Source: Microbispora corallina (GTDB lineage Bacteria; Actinomycetota; Actinomycetes; Streptosporangiales; Streptosporangiaceae). Taken from it: 64,000 nucleotides of DNA. Numbering within the stretch: position 1 is the stretch's first letter; the number at the start of each line of letters is the position of its first letter. This document shows positions 18,421-26,950 of the stretch, one piece after another. The position numbers and the translations under genes were made by a program. Location: contig NZ_BOOC01000003.1 in assembly GCF_016863035.1 (NCBI RefSeq), positions 682,001-746,000 on the forward strand, written 5' to 3'. The notes under the pieces are model-generated. The model was not told where the DNA came from. It saw only the letters and a program-made list of their open reading frames with translations, and made no database searches.

Positions 18421-19566
18421 TCAGCCGACGACGGTAACGGGATGCTCCACAAGGCCGTCGAAGAGATAACCCAAGGTGTTGTACGCCGTCCGCAAAGGCT
18501 GGCCGGCGCCCGTCTCGTCGGTCGCCCGGGCGGTCAGCGCGTACGGCCCGGGACCGGGCGGGGACCAGGCGTACCGCCAGCGGGTCCAGGACGGGCCGGC
18601 GTCGGTCAGGCGGACCGGCCGCCAGGTGGCGCCGCGGTCGTCGCTCACCTCGACGTGGACGATCCGGCCGGTGCCCGACCACGACCTGCCGGTCAGGACG
18701 TGGGTGCGGCCGGCGGGCAGCACGGCGTTCCAGGCCAGCTCGAAGGCGCTCTTGACGACCTGCGTCGTGAGCGGGGCGCTGCCCTCCCCGGGGTGTCCGG
18801 GCCCGAACAGCCGGTAGGTGCCCGTGCTCCACGGCGACGTCAGAGGGGTGGCCGACACCTCGATGTCCCCCACCCACTTGATCGAGGCGATCCCGGTCCA
18901 GCCGGGCACCACGAGCCGCGCCGGGAAGCCGTGGTCGGGCGGCAGCGGCTCGCCGTTCATCTCGTACGCGACCAGGACGTCGTCGAGGGCCTTGGCGAGC
19001 GGGAGCGGGCGGCGGACCCGGCCGAGGTTCACGCCGCGCTCGGCGTACTCGGGGTCGAGGCCGGTGGCCAGCACGTCCACGGCGGAGTCGGTCAGCCCGG
19101 CCCGATGGAGCAGGACCGACAGCGGCACGCCCCGCCAGCGGGCGACGCCGATCGCGCCGAGCCGCCACGGCGTGCCGGGGACGGGCTGGTCCTGCTGGGT
19201 GGCGAAGAACGAACGGCCGTTGCCCGCGCACTCGACGGCGCACTCGATCGTCGTCGCGGGAAGCGCGAGCAGGTCGCGGTAGGAGAGGGACGGCGAGGAG
19301 CGCAGCCCGCTCCCGTGGAGGCGCAGCCGCCAGGTGGCCGCGTCGACGAGGGGGGTCCGGGTGTGGTTGCGGACGAAGAAGCGGTCGTTCGGGACGAGGC
19401 GCCCCTGGCCGCGCATGGCCTCCCAGCGCATCTCGGCGCAGGATCCGTGAACGGTGAACAGCTCCGGGGGGAGCGCCTTGACGAAGGGAGACCGTGCCCA
19501 TCCGGGCGGCGGGGGGACGTCTCCCGCGGTACACAGGTCGCGCGGGCCGGGTCGACGGAGTTCCAT
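18421..19566 (-). CDS. Sulfite oxidase-type molybdopterin oxidoreductase
   Basis: A 381-aa protein with the SUOX fold: a Mo-cofactor domain with TIECAVECAGNGRSFF, where Cys113 should ligate molybdenum, the motif LVVPGWTGIASIKWVGDIEV, and a C-terminal Mo-co dimerisation domain (VHVEVSDDRGATWRPVRL). No heme domain, signal peptide or twin-arginine motif, so it is probably cytoplasmic and uses an unknown acceptor. The ATG at 19566 has GAGGAGG 8 nt upstream; a longer frame reaches 19608. An AT-rich stretch 19580-19620 is the likely promoter. Activity could be sulfite oxidation or sulfoxide reduction. Confidence 0.9.
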   Translation of the reverse strand: MELRRPGPRDLCTAGDVPPPPGWARSPFVKALPPELFTVHGSCAEMRWEAMRGQGRLVPNDRFFVRNHTRTPLVDAATWRLRLHGSGLRSSPSLSYRDLLALPATTIECAVECAGNGRSFFATQQDQPVPGTPWRLGAIGVARWRGVPLSVLLHRAGLTDSAVDVLATGLDPEYAERGVNLGRVRRPLPLAKALDDVLVAYEMNGEPLPPDHGFPARLVVPGWTGIASIKWVGDIEVSATPLTSPWSTGTYRLFGPGHPGEGSAPLTTQVVKSAFELAWNAVLPAGRTHVLTGRSWSGTGRIVHVEVSDDRGATWRPVRLTDAGPSWTRWRYAWSPPGPGPYALTARATDETGAGQPLRTAYNTLGYLFDGLVEHPVTVVG

Positions 19567-19655
19567 GGTGGCCACCTCCTCATTTATGTATTCCCTACCA
19601 GTTAACAACTAAATCTGGAAAGGGCAGGAGGACGTTCTGCCTGGAGGGACTCCTG

Positions 19656-21344
19656 TCAGTCCTTGTGCAGGTAGGCGAGCAGGCGCTCGACCGGCCAGGT
19701 GTTCACCACGTCGTCCGGGGTGAGCCAGGCCCGCTGGGCGATGCCCACGCCGTACCGCTGATGGGCCAGATGGGGGATGGCGTGCGAGTCGCTGTCGATG
19801 GAGAACTTCACGCCGTGGTGGCGGGCCAGCCGCACGAGGTCCGAGGGCAGGTCGGCGCGGTCCGGGTAGGAGTCGATCTCCATCACCGTCCCGGTGCGGG
19901 CGGCGGCGCGGAACACCGCGTCCCAGTCGGCGTCGACCGGAGGCCGTTTGCCGATCTTCCTCGTCGTCGGGTGCCCGATCACGTGGACGTGGGGGTTCTC
20001 GCAGGCCGTGACGAACCGGCGGGTCATCTCCTCGCGCGACTGCGTGAAGTGCGAGTGGACCGAGGCGACGCACACGTCGAAGCCCGCCAGGACCTCGGCC
20101 GGCCAGTCCACCGAGCCGTCGGGCGCGATGTTGAGCTCGCTGCCGTGCAGCAGCCGCATGTCCGGGTAGTCCCGCTGCAGCTCGGCGACGCGGGCCCGCT
20201 GGGCGAGGGCCTTGTCGAGCGTCATCCGCTGCATGGCGAGGTCGGGCGCGTGGTCGGTCACCGCGTAGTAGGAGTAGCCGCGCATCGCGCCGGCCGCGAC
20301 CATGTCCTCCAGCGAGGCGATCCCGTCGGTCAGGTCGGTGTGCGTGTGCAGGTCGCCGCGCAGGTCGTGCACCTCGACCAGCCGGGGGAGCTCGCCGCGC
20401 AGCGCGGCCTGGACCTCGCCGCCGTCCTCGCGCAGCGTGGGGGGCACCCACTGCATGCCGAGCGCCGCGTAGACGTCCTCCTCCGTCTCCGAGGCGATGA
20501 GCCGGTCGTCGCCGTCGAACAGGCCGTACTCGGAGAGCTTCCACCCCTTCTTCACGGCCATCTCGCGGATGTGGACGTTGTGCTCCTTGCTGCCGGTGAA
20601 GTAGACCATCGCGGCGCCCCACGACTCGGCCGGCACGATCCTCAGGTCGACCTGGAGGCCGCGGTCGGTCCGCACCGACGTCTTGCGCTCACCCTTCGCG
20701 ATCACCTCGGTGACGTACGGCTGGCGGGCGAACAGCTCCATCAGGTCGGTCGGGCCGACCGCCAGGATGTCGACGTCGCCGATGGTCTCGCGCATCCGGC
20801 GCAGCGACCCGGCGTACGCGATCCGCTGCGCGGGCAGCGAGGCGATGACCCGCTCGGCCAGGTCCATGGCCACCCCGAGGTGGACGCGGTCGCCCGAGCG
20901 CTCGAGCTGCTCGATGCCCTTGAGCAGGTTCTCCTCCGTCTTGGCGCCGAAGCCCCTGAGCCCGGCCAGGCGGCCGCCCTCGATGGCGGCGGCCAGCGCG
21001 GCCGGCGAGTCGATGCCGAGCTCCTGGTACAGGAACAGCGCCTTCTTCGGCCCGAGCGACGGGATCCGGGTCAGCCGCCGTACCCCGTCGGGCACCCGGG
21101 CCCGCAGGTCGTCGAGCTGGCGGAAGCTCCCGCGCTCCAGGAACTCCTCGACCTTCTTGGCGATGGCCTCGCCGACGCCCGGGATCGACCGGACGTCGGT
21201 CTCCCTGAGGTCGCCGGGGAACCCCGCGATGGACTTGGCCGCCTTCTGGTAGCTCCGCACGCGGAACGCGTCGCCGCCGTTCAGCGCGAACAGCTCGGCG
21301 TACTCCTGCAGCGCCGCGGCCGCCTCGTCATTCGCCCGTCCCAT
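19656..21344 (-). CDS. polX: DNA polymerase/3'-5' exonuclease PolX with PHP domain
   Basis: A 562-aa family X polymerase for gap-filling repair. It has two helix-hairpin-helix regions (VRSIPGVGEAIAKKVEEFLE and RIPSLGPKKALFLYQELGI), the nucleotidyltransferase motif AGSLRRMRETIGDVDIL with the metal Asp pair near residues 190-195, and a C-terminal PHP phosphoesterase (RGDLHTHTDLTDG, VIGHPTTRK, SIDSDSHAI) that gives 3'-5' exonuclease activity. Length fits bacterial PolX. A -10-like TACGCT (21357-21352) ends 7 nt before the ATG, so the mRNA is probably leaderless. Confidence 0.95.
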   Translation of the reverse strand: MGRANDEAAAALQEYAELFALNGGDAFRVRSYQKAAKSIAGFPGDLRETDVRSIPGVGEAIAKKVEEFLERGSFRQLDDLRARVPDGVRRLTRIPSLGPKKALFLYQELGIDSPAALAAAIEGGRLAGLRGFGAKTEENLLKGIEQLERSGDRVHLGVAMDLAERVIASLPAQRIAYAGSLRRMRETIGDVDILAVGPTDLMELFARQPYVTEVIAKGERKTSVRTDRGLQVDLRIVPAESWGAAMVYFTGSKEHNVHIREMAVKKGWKLSEYGLFDGDDRLIASETEEDVYAALGMQWVPPTLREDGGEVQAALRGELPRLVEVHDLRGDLHTHTDLTDGIASLEDMVAAGAMRGYSYYAVTDHAPDLAMQRMTLDKALAQRARVAELQRDYPDMRLLHGSELNIAPDGSVDWPAEVLAGFDVCVASVHSHFTQSREEMTRRFVTACENPHVHVIGHPTTRKIGKRPPVDADWDAVFRAAARTGTVMEIDSYPDRADLPSDLVRLARHHGVKFSIDSDSHAIPHLAHQRYGVGIAQRAWLTPDDVVNTWPVERLLAYLHKD

Positions 21345-21420
21345 GGTGGTCAGCGTACGCGGTGCGGCCCGCCGGGGAGGGGCCGCGGGTGCGCCGGACG
21401 GGCGGGGTCCGGCGGGGCCG

Positions 21421-22215
21421 TCAGGGCCTGCGGCCGACGCCGCCCTCGACCACCATCCGGGTCGGCACCGCCTCGATGGTCGGGCGCCACCGCTGCACGG
21501 GCACCAGGCCCGGCTCCACCAGCTCGAACCCGTCGAAGAACCGCAGCAGCTGCTCGTGGGTGCGGAACGTCGAATGGGCGGGGGTGTGCGCCGTCGCCGC
21601 CGCCAGGCTCTCGACGGCCTCCGGGTCGCTGCCGGCCGTCATGTTGGAGACGGCCACGTGGCTGCCGGGAGCCATGCGGTCGCGCCAGCGGGCGACCACG
21701 TCGTAGGCGCCCTCCTCGTCGCTCACGAAGTGGAGGACGGTGACGAACAGCACCCCGACCGGCTCGGAGAAGTCGATCAGCGCCTGGAGCGCCGGGTCGG
21801 CGAGGATCGCGTCGGGCCGGCGGATGTCGCCCTCGATGGTGGCGATCCCCTGGTCGCCGCCCAGCAGGGCGTCGTTGTGGACCTTCACCAGGGGGTCGTT
21901 GTCCACATACACCACCCGGGCCGCCGGGTGCGTCTCCCGGGCGAGCTCGTGCACGCTGGGGGAGGTCGGAATGCCGGTGCCCAGGTCGACGAACTGCCGG
22001 ATCCCCTCGGCCGCCATGAACCGCACCGCCCGGGTGAGGAACGCCCGGTTCGCCTTGGCGACCGAACGGGTGTCGGGGGCGAGGGCCAGGAGCCGTTCGG
22101 CCACCGCCCGGTCGACCGCGTAGTTGTCCTTGCCGCCCAGGAGGTAGTCGTACACCCGTGCCGAGCTCGGCACGGAGGCGTCCACACCGTCGGGGACCCG
22201 CTCCAGTCGTTCCAC
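21421..22215 (-). CDS. SAM-dependent methyltransferase, SAV2177/DUF574 family
   Basis: A 264-aa protein of the actinobacterial Methyltransf_19 family (PF04672). The N-terminal signature SVPSSARVYDYLLGGKDNYA is diagnostic; the SAM-binding motif is FVDLGTGIPTSPSVHELA followed by ARVVYVDNDPLV. Substrates of the family are unknown and it is greatly expanded in actinomycetes. The frame extends to 22797, with an ATG at 22260, but the GTG at 22215 gives the usual family N-terminus and lies 6 nt after a good -10 TATGAT (22227-22222), indicating a leaderless start. Confidence 0.9.
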   Translation of the reverse strand: MERLERVPDGVDASVPSSARVYDYLLGGKDNYAVDRAVAERLLALAPDTRSVAKANRAFLTRAVRFMAAEGIRQFVDLGTGIPTSPSVHELARETHPAARVVYVDNDPLVKVHNDALLGGDQGIATIEGDIRRPDAILADPALQALIDFSEPVGVLFVTVLHFVSDEEGAYDVVARWRDRMAPGSHVAVSNMTAGSDPEAVESLAAATAHTPAHSTFRTHEQLLRFFDGFELVEPGLVPVQRWRPTIEAVPTRMVVEGGVGRRP

Positions 22216-22302
22216 GCCGTGATCATAGTGACGGACCGCCGCCGCGCGCGAGGGGCGCATATCCGTTTGACGCGCCGGGGACGGGGGCGCTCTCCTGGTG
22301 CG

Positions 22303-22746
22303 ATGTCCGATCTTCGCATCGAACGCGTGTCCGGCGACGCCGCGCTGCGCGACTGGCGGCACGTCCACAACGAGATCATCCCCACCGGCGTCCTGTCGCT
22401 CGACGAGGTGCGCGAGCGCGCCGGGCGGTACGTGCTGGACGTCGCCTACCTCGGGGACGTCCTCGTGGGGTGCACCACCGTGCGCCCGCCCACCGACGAC
22501 GAGCCCGCGGCCACGGTGATCGCCCGCGTGCTGCCCGCCCATCGACGGCAGGGGATCGGGGGACGGCTGTACGCCCGGGGGCTGGCGCAGGCGCGCGACC
22601 TCGGCGCCGGCGTGATCGAGACGGTCGTCCTGGCGTCGAACACCGACGGGCTGCGGTTCGCGCTGGCGAACGGCTTCACCGAGATCGAGCGGTATGTGCT
22701 GCCGGGCGACACGGTCCCGTACGTCACGCTGCGGCTGTCCTCCTGA
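22303..22746 (+). CDS. GNAT-family N-acetyltransferase
   Basis: A 147-aa single GNAT domain: beta-strand YLGDVLVGCTTVRPP, acetyl-CoA loop VLPAHRRQGIGGRLYARGLA (about residues 78-97, the Q/R-x-x-G-x-G/A motif) and VLASNTDGLRFALANGFTE. The frame is open far upstream, but the ATG at 22303 matches the start of the domain. The acceptor substrate is unknown. It is divergent from the methyltransferase and converges on the aldo/keto reductase. Confidence 0.88.
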   Translation: MSDLRIERVSGDAALRDWRHVHNEIIPTGVLSLDEVRERAGRYVLDVAYLGDVLVGCTTVRPPTDDEPAATVIARVLPAHRRQGIGGRLYARGLAQARDLGAGVIETVVLASNTDGLRFALANGFTEIERYVLPGDTVPYVTLRLSS

Positions 22747-22828
22747 CCTGGGCTCCGGCCGACCCCGGCGCCGCGCTTTCAGGCCCGCGCGCGTCATTCC
22801 TCGATCCCGGGCCTCGGCCCGCCCCGCG

Positions 22829-22864
22829 CCGCCCGCGCGCGTCGTCTCGCGGCGGCGCGGGCGG
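22829..22864. terminator. Hairpin between convergent genes
   Basis: A 10-bp GC-only stem (22829-22838 with 22855-22864) and a 16-nt loop lie between the acetyltransferase stop and the aldo/keto reductase stop. It can serve both directions as a terminator. Confidence 0.5.
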
Positions 22865-22873
22865 TCCGGGGCG

Positions 22874-23848
<975 letters not shown>

Positions 23849-24015
23849 GAGATCACCCTAGTCCGCCCGTATAGGGGGCGTTCGGGGCCCTCAGGGGGTC
23901 CTGCGGGCATGGTCCGGCAGGGTCCCGGCTGTCTGGGGACGGCCCGCCCGGCGGAGGGCCCCGGGAAGCGCCCGGGGGAGGGCCGGCGGGAGGGCCCGCA
24001 GCATGAGGCGCGCGC

Positions 24016-24432
24016 TCAGCTCCTGCGACGGGTGACCGCCCAGACGATCAGGGCGAGCGCCGCGAGGATCTGACCGCCGAGGATGGCCCGGTTGACGTCG
24101 ATGGCGGGCTCCCACCGTGCCTCGCCGTCCTTGACGATGTAGGCCCCGACGGGCCGGGCGATGACGCCGCCGCCCCCGCCGGCGGAGTCGCCGTCCGGGA
24201 GCCGGTCCGTGATCGCGGCCACGATCCCGGAGGTCCCGCCGGCGTCTGTCCCGCCGTCTGTCCCGCCGTCTGTGCCGGTGTCTCTGCCGGCGCCCTTCTC
24301 CGGGCCGCGGCCGAACCCGCCGCCCGCCCGCACGGAGTACGCGGGGATCACGGTCACGCCGTCCCTCTCGTACGGCTCGCCGTACACGCGCTGACCGCCG
24401 GTGAGCCTGTCGAGGATCTCTCCCACTTCCAT
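24016..24432 (-). CDS. GerW family sporulation protein (YtfJ-like)
   Basis: A 138-aa protein of the GerW/YtfJ family (PF09579): VGEILDRLTGGQRVYGEPYE, then VTVIPAYSVRAGGGFGRG, and GGGGVIARPVGAYIVKDGEARW near residues 87-108, ending in a membrane helix (ILAALALIVWAVT). The middle contains a Thr-Asp-Gly-Gly run encoded by three 12-bp repeats (about 24240-24275). In Bacillus the family is needed for spore germination; in actinomycetes the role is unclear. It is divergent from the tandem GNAT gene with a 54-bp shared promoter region. Confidence 0.85.
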   Translation of the reverse strand: MEVGEILDRLTGGQRVYGEPYERDGVTVIPAYSVRAGGGFGRGPEKGAGRDTGTDGGTDGGTDAGGTSGIVAAITDRLPDGDSAGGGGGVIARPVGAYIVKDGEARWEPAIDVNRAILGGQILAALALIVWAVTRRRS

Positions 24433-24486
24433 GGCTGCCAATTCACCATCAAGTGGCCGCCAAGTCGAGCCCCCTACAACAGACCT

Positions 24487-25419
24487 GTGAACGACAACGA
24501 CACCGCCTTCGAGGTCCGGCGGCCCGAGTTGGGCGACGCGCCGGCGATCCACGCCCTGGTGGCCGCGCACGACATCGAGGTGACCGGCAAGCCTGACTGG
24601 ACCCTGGCCGACATCGCGGACACGCTTGCCGAACTCGACCTCGCCCGCGACTCGTGGGTGGTCGTGAACGGCTCCCACGTCGCCGGCTGGGGCCACGCCC
24701 GCCGCAAGGGCGGCAGCGCCGACGTGGAGATCGACGTGCAGACGGCCCACCCCTGGGCCGCCAAGTGGCTCTGGGACGCCGTCCTGGACCGGGCCGGCCG
24801 CCTGGCCCGGGAGGCCGGCCACCCGGCCGCCCGCGTCGAGATCTCCCTGTACGCCGAGGACGCCGTCATGCGCGCGGCCGCAGGGGAGCGCGGCTTCGCC
24901 CCGGCGACGAGCTTCCACCGCATGCGGATCGACCACGACGGGGCGCGTCCCCTGTTCCTGCCCGGCGTGACGGTGGAGCAGGGCTCCCCGGACGCCGGCC
25001 AGGTGATGACGGCCGCCCACGCCGTCCACCAGGAGGCGTTCGCGGAGCACTTCGGGTTCCAGCCCCAGACGTTCGACGCGTGGGCCGACCAGATGGAGGC
25101 GTCCAGCGCCAACGACTGGCACCAGCTCATGGTGGCCCGGGTCCACGGTGAGCCGGCGGCGATGCTGCTCGGCACGAACCACTTCGTCGAGGACGAGAAC
25201 TGCGGGTACGTCCGCACCCTCGCCGTACGGCCCGCCTTCCGGGGACGGGGGCTCGGGCGGCTGATGCTCTCGCGGGCCTTCGCGGCCGACGAGGCGCGCG
25301 GCCGGGTGGGGACGATCCTGCACGTGGACTCCAACAACACCACCCCCGCGCTCGGGCTGTACCTGTCGGCCGGCATGCGGCCCGTGCTCGTGATCGACGT
25401 GTGGCGCACGACGGTCTGA
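24487..25419 (+). CDS. Tandem GNAT acetyltransferase (mycothiol synthase-like architecture)
   Basis: A 310-aa protein with two GNAT folds. The N-terminal half (FEVRRPELGDAPAIHALVAA to about 165) is degenerate, while the C-terminal half keeps a full acetyl-CoA motif, VRTLAVRPAFRGRGLGRLML (about residues 240-259), and HVDSNNTTPALGLYLSAGM. Such doublets include MshD, but this is not clearly MshD. GTG start; TACAAC (24475-24480) ends 6 nt upstream, consistent with a leaderless transcript. Acceptor unknown. Confidence 0.87.
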   Translation: MNDNDTAFEVRRPELGDAPAIHALVAAHDIEVTGKPDWTLADIADTLAELDLARDSWVVVNGSHVAGWGHARRKGGSADVEIDVQTAHPWAAKWLWDAVLDRAGRLAREAGHPAARVEISLYAEDAVMRAAAGERGFAPATSFHRMRIDHDGARPLFLPGVTVEQGSPDAGQVMTAAHAVHQEAFAEHFGFQPQTFDAWADQMEASSANDWHQLMVARVHGEPAAMLLGTNHFVEDENCGYVRTLAVRPAFRGRGLGRLMLSRAFAADEARGRVGTILHVDSNNTTPALGLYLSAGMRPVLVIDVWRTTV

Positions 25420-25521
25420 CGCCGGGGCCGGAAAGCCGGGACGGCCAGGCCGGGAGTGGCCGGAAGGCCCCGCCAACCGGCCGCCCCCGGACCCCTGCGG
25501 AGGCCCGGACGGCGGCACCGG

Positions 25522-26208
25522 TCACCGGCCGGGCGTGGCCCGCTTCGCGGCGGCCACCCACGACATCCAGGCCATCGCGGTGAGGACGCCCACGCACAGG
25601 GTCAGCGAACCCGCGCGCCCGCCGGACATCGCCCAGCCGTCGCCGAGCGCGAAGATCAGGCCGCTGACGCGCGACGCGGCGGCGTGGAGCGGCCGCCCCG
25701 CACGGGCGAAGTGGCGGCCCAGCACGAAGCAGGCGGCGATCAGCGCCGTGAACGCCACGGATCCGCTGACCATGTGCAGCAGGCCGTGCCAGCTCAGGGT
25801 CCCAGGACCGGCCGGGGTGCCCGCGGGGAAGCCGTCGCCCGGGTCCATGCTGAAGACGCCCGCGGCGGCCATGCCGGCGGCGTTCACGAGTATCAGCAGC
25901 GGCGCCCAGGTCCCCCCGGGTGTGCCCCGCATGGCCCGGCGCAGCCCGGCCGCGCCCGCCGCCGTCAGGACGGCGGTGATCAGGAAGTTCCCGATCTGCA
26001 GCCATCCAAGGTCGCCGGTGCTCAGCATGCTCAGCGGGTGGCGGGTCAGGTCGAACCCGTCCCGGGTGAACGCCTGCGCCAGCGCGACGACCGCGAAGAA
26101 CGGCGTCGCCGCCACGCCGCCGGCGAGCAGCGTACGGGTGGAGACACGGGCGGGCGCCGCGGCGGGGGTCGGGGTGGCGTGGGTGGTGGTGGGCTGGACG
26201 GCGGTCAT
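25522..26208 (-). CDS. DUF998 integral membrane protein
   Basis: A 228-aa protein with about six membrane helices and the DUF998 pattern: LLAGGVAATPFFAVVALAQA, then DLTRHPLSMLSTGDLGWLQI, then MDPGDGFPAGTP near residue 120 and the HGLLHMVSGSVAF helix. The N-terminus is a Thr/Pro/Ala-rich tail. GAAGGGA lies 6 nt before the ATG. A candidate ECF-type promoter at 26345-26370 points at it. Function unknown. Confidence 0.86.
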   Translation of the reverse strand: MTAVQPTTTHATPTPAAAPARVSTRTLLAGGVAATPFFAVVALAQAFTRDGFDLTRHPLSMLSTGDLGWLQIGNFLITAVLTAAGAAGLRRAMRGTPGGTWAPLLILVNAAGMAAAGVFSMDPGDGFPAGTPAGPGTLSWHGLLHMVSGSVAFTALIAACFVLGRHFARAGRPLHAAASRVSGLIFALGDGWAMSGGRAGSLTLCVGVLTAMAWMSWVAAAKRATPGR

Positions 26209-26344
26209 GGCCGGTTCCCTTCAGACGGTCTCGATGGTGTCCGCGGCTCCTCCGGAGGGGAGGGCCGCCGGCCGGTTCTCGCCCGGCCTCGCTGACGCGT
26301 CGAACGGCCGCCCCCGTTCTCGACCCCGGGAGCCCGTCCGGCGG

Positions 26345-26370
26345 GACGACCTGGGAGTTCGCGCATTCCC
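26345..26370 (-). promoter_or_regulatory. Candidate ECF-sigma promoter toward the DUF998 gene
   Basis: On the minus strand GGGAAT (26370-26365), 16 bp, then CGTC (26348-26345) fits the general ECF sigma consensus GGAAC/T-N16/17-CGTC. The -35 lies inside the first copy of the 22-bp direct repeat, so a second GGGAAT is present 27 bp further upstream. Predicted only. Confidence 0.4.
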
Positions 26371-26407
26371 TGTCACATCGCCGCGTCGCGCATTCCCTGT
26401 CACATCG
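26359..26407. repeat. Perfect 22-bp tandem direct repeat in a 356-bp intergenic region
   Basis: Copies at 26359-26380 and 26386-26407, 5 bp apart, each contain CATTCCCTGTCACATCG. The 27-bp period is unusual for phased operators. On the plus strand TGTCACA (26398-26404), 17 bp, GGTC resembles the ECF41 promoter motif TGTCACA-CGTC and would read toward the DGPF and sigma genes. On the minus strand it forms the ECF-like promoter at 26345-26370. Nothing else is recognised in 26209-26564 apart from the start regions of the two flanking genes. Confidence 0.75.
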
Positions 26408-26564
26408 TCGGCGAACGGCCAGGTCGAAGGGTGGTCGGCCGACGGGCGGCAGGCGGAGGTCGATCCGGGCCCGGCCCGTTCGACGTGTGGGCGAGGGCCG
26501 GACGGCCGGCGATGGGCCGGTCTGGAAGCCTGAAGCACACGACACCACGCGAAGGAGAACGACC

Positions 26565-26906
26565 ATGCGGTTCCTCATGACGACCCAGGGCGACGCCGAG
26601 CCGGACGAGAAGATGCTGGCGGAGATGGGGGCCTTCATCGAGGAGATGGCCAGGGCGGGCGTGCTGCTGGCGACCGGCGGCCTCGAGCCCGGAGGGGTGC
26701 GCATCACCTCGTCGGGCGGTGAGATCACCGTCACCGACGGCCCGTTCACGGAGGCCAAGGAGGCCATCGTCAGCTTCGCGCTCATCGAGGCGCGGTCGCG
26801 GGAGGAGGCCGTCGAGCTCGCCCGGCGGTTCTGGAAGATCGTCGGCGACGGGGTGGGCCACGTCCAGCAGGTCTTCGGCCCGGACCTCGACCCCCGTCAG
26901 GGCTGA
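26565..26906 (+). CDS. YCII/DGPF-domain protein
   Basis: A 113-aa protein of the DGPF (YCII-related, PF03795) family, with the eponymous motif TVTDGPFTEAKEAIVSFALI at about residues 50-69 and an N-terminal MRFLMTTQGDAEPDEK strand. GAAGGAG lies 7 nt before the ATG; the frame extends upstream without another supported start. DGPF genes are the known genomic companions of ECF42 sigma factors and are often their regulatory targets. Here it directly precedes the ECF42-recombinase fusion by 44 bp. Confidence 0.93.
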   Translation: MRFLMTTQGDAEPDEKMLAEMGAFIEEMARAGVLLATGGLEPGGVRITSSGGEITVTDGPFTEAKEAIVSFALIEARSREEAVELARRFWKIVGDGVGHVQQVFGPDLDPRQG

Positions 26907-26950
26907 CCCACGGTTGCGCGGGTGAGGCCGGCGGTGCTCTCATCGGTCGG

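Noticed and set aside
26359-26407. CRISPR array
   Set aside because: Only two 22-bp copies with a 5-bp gap and no cas genes; it is a tandem repeat.
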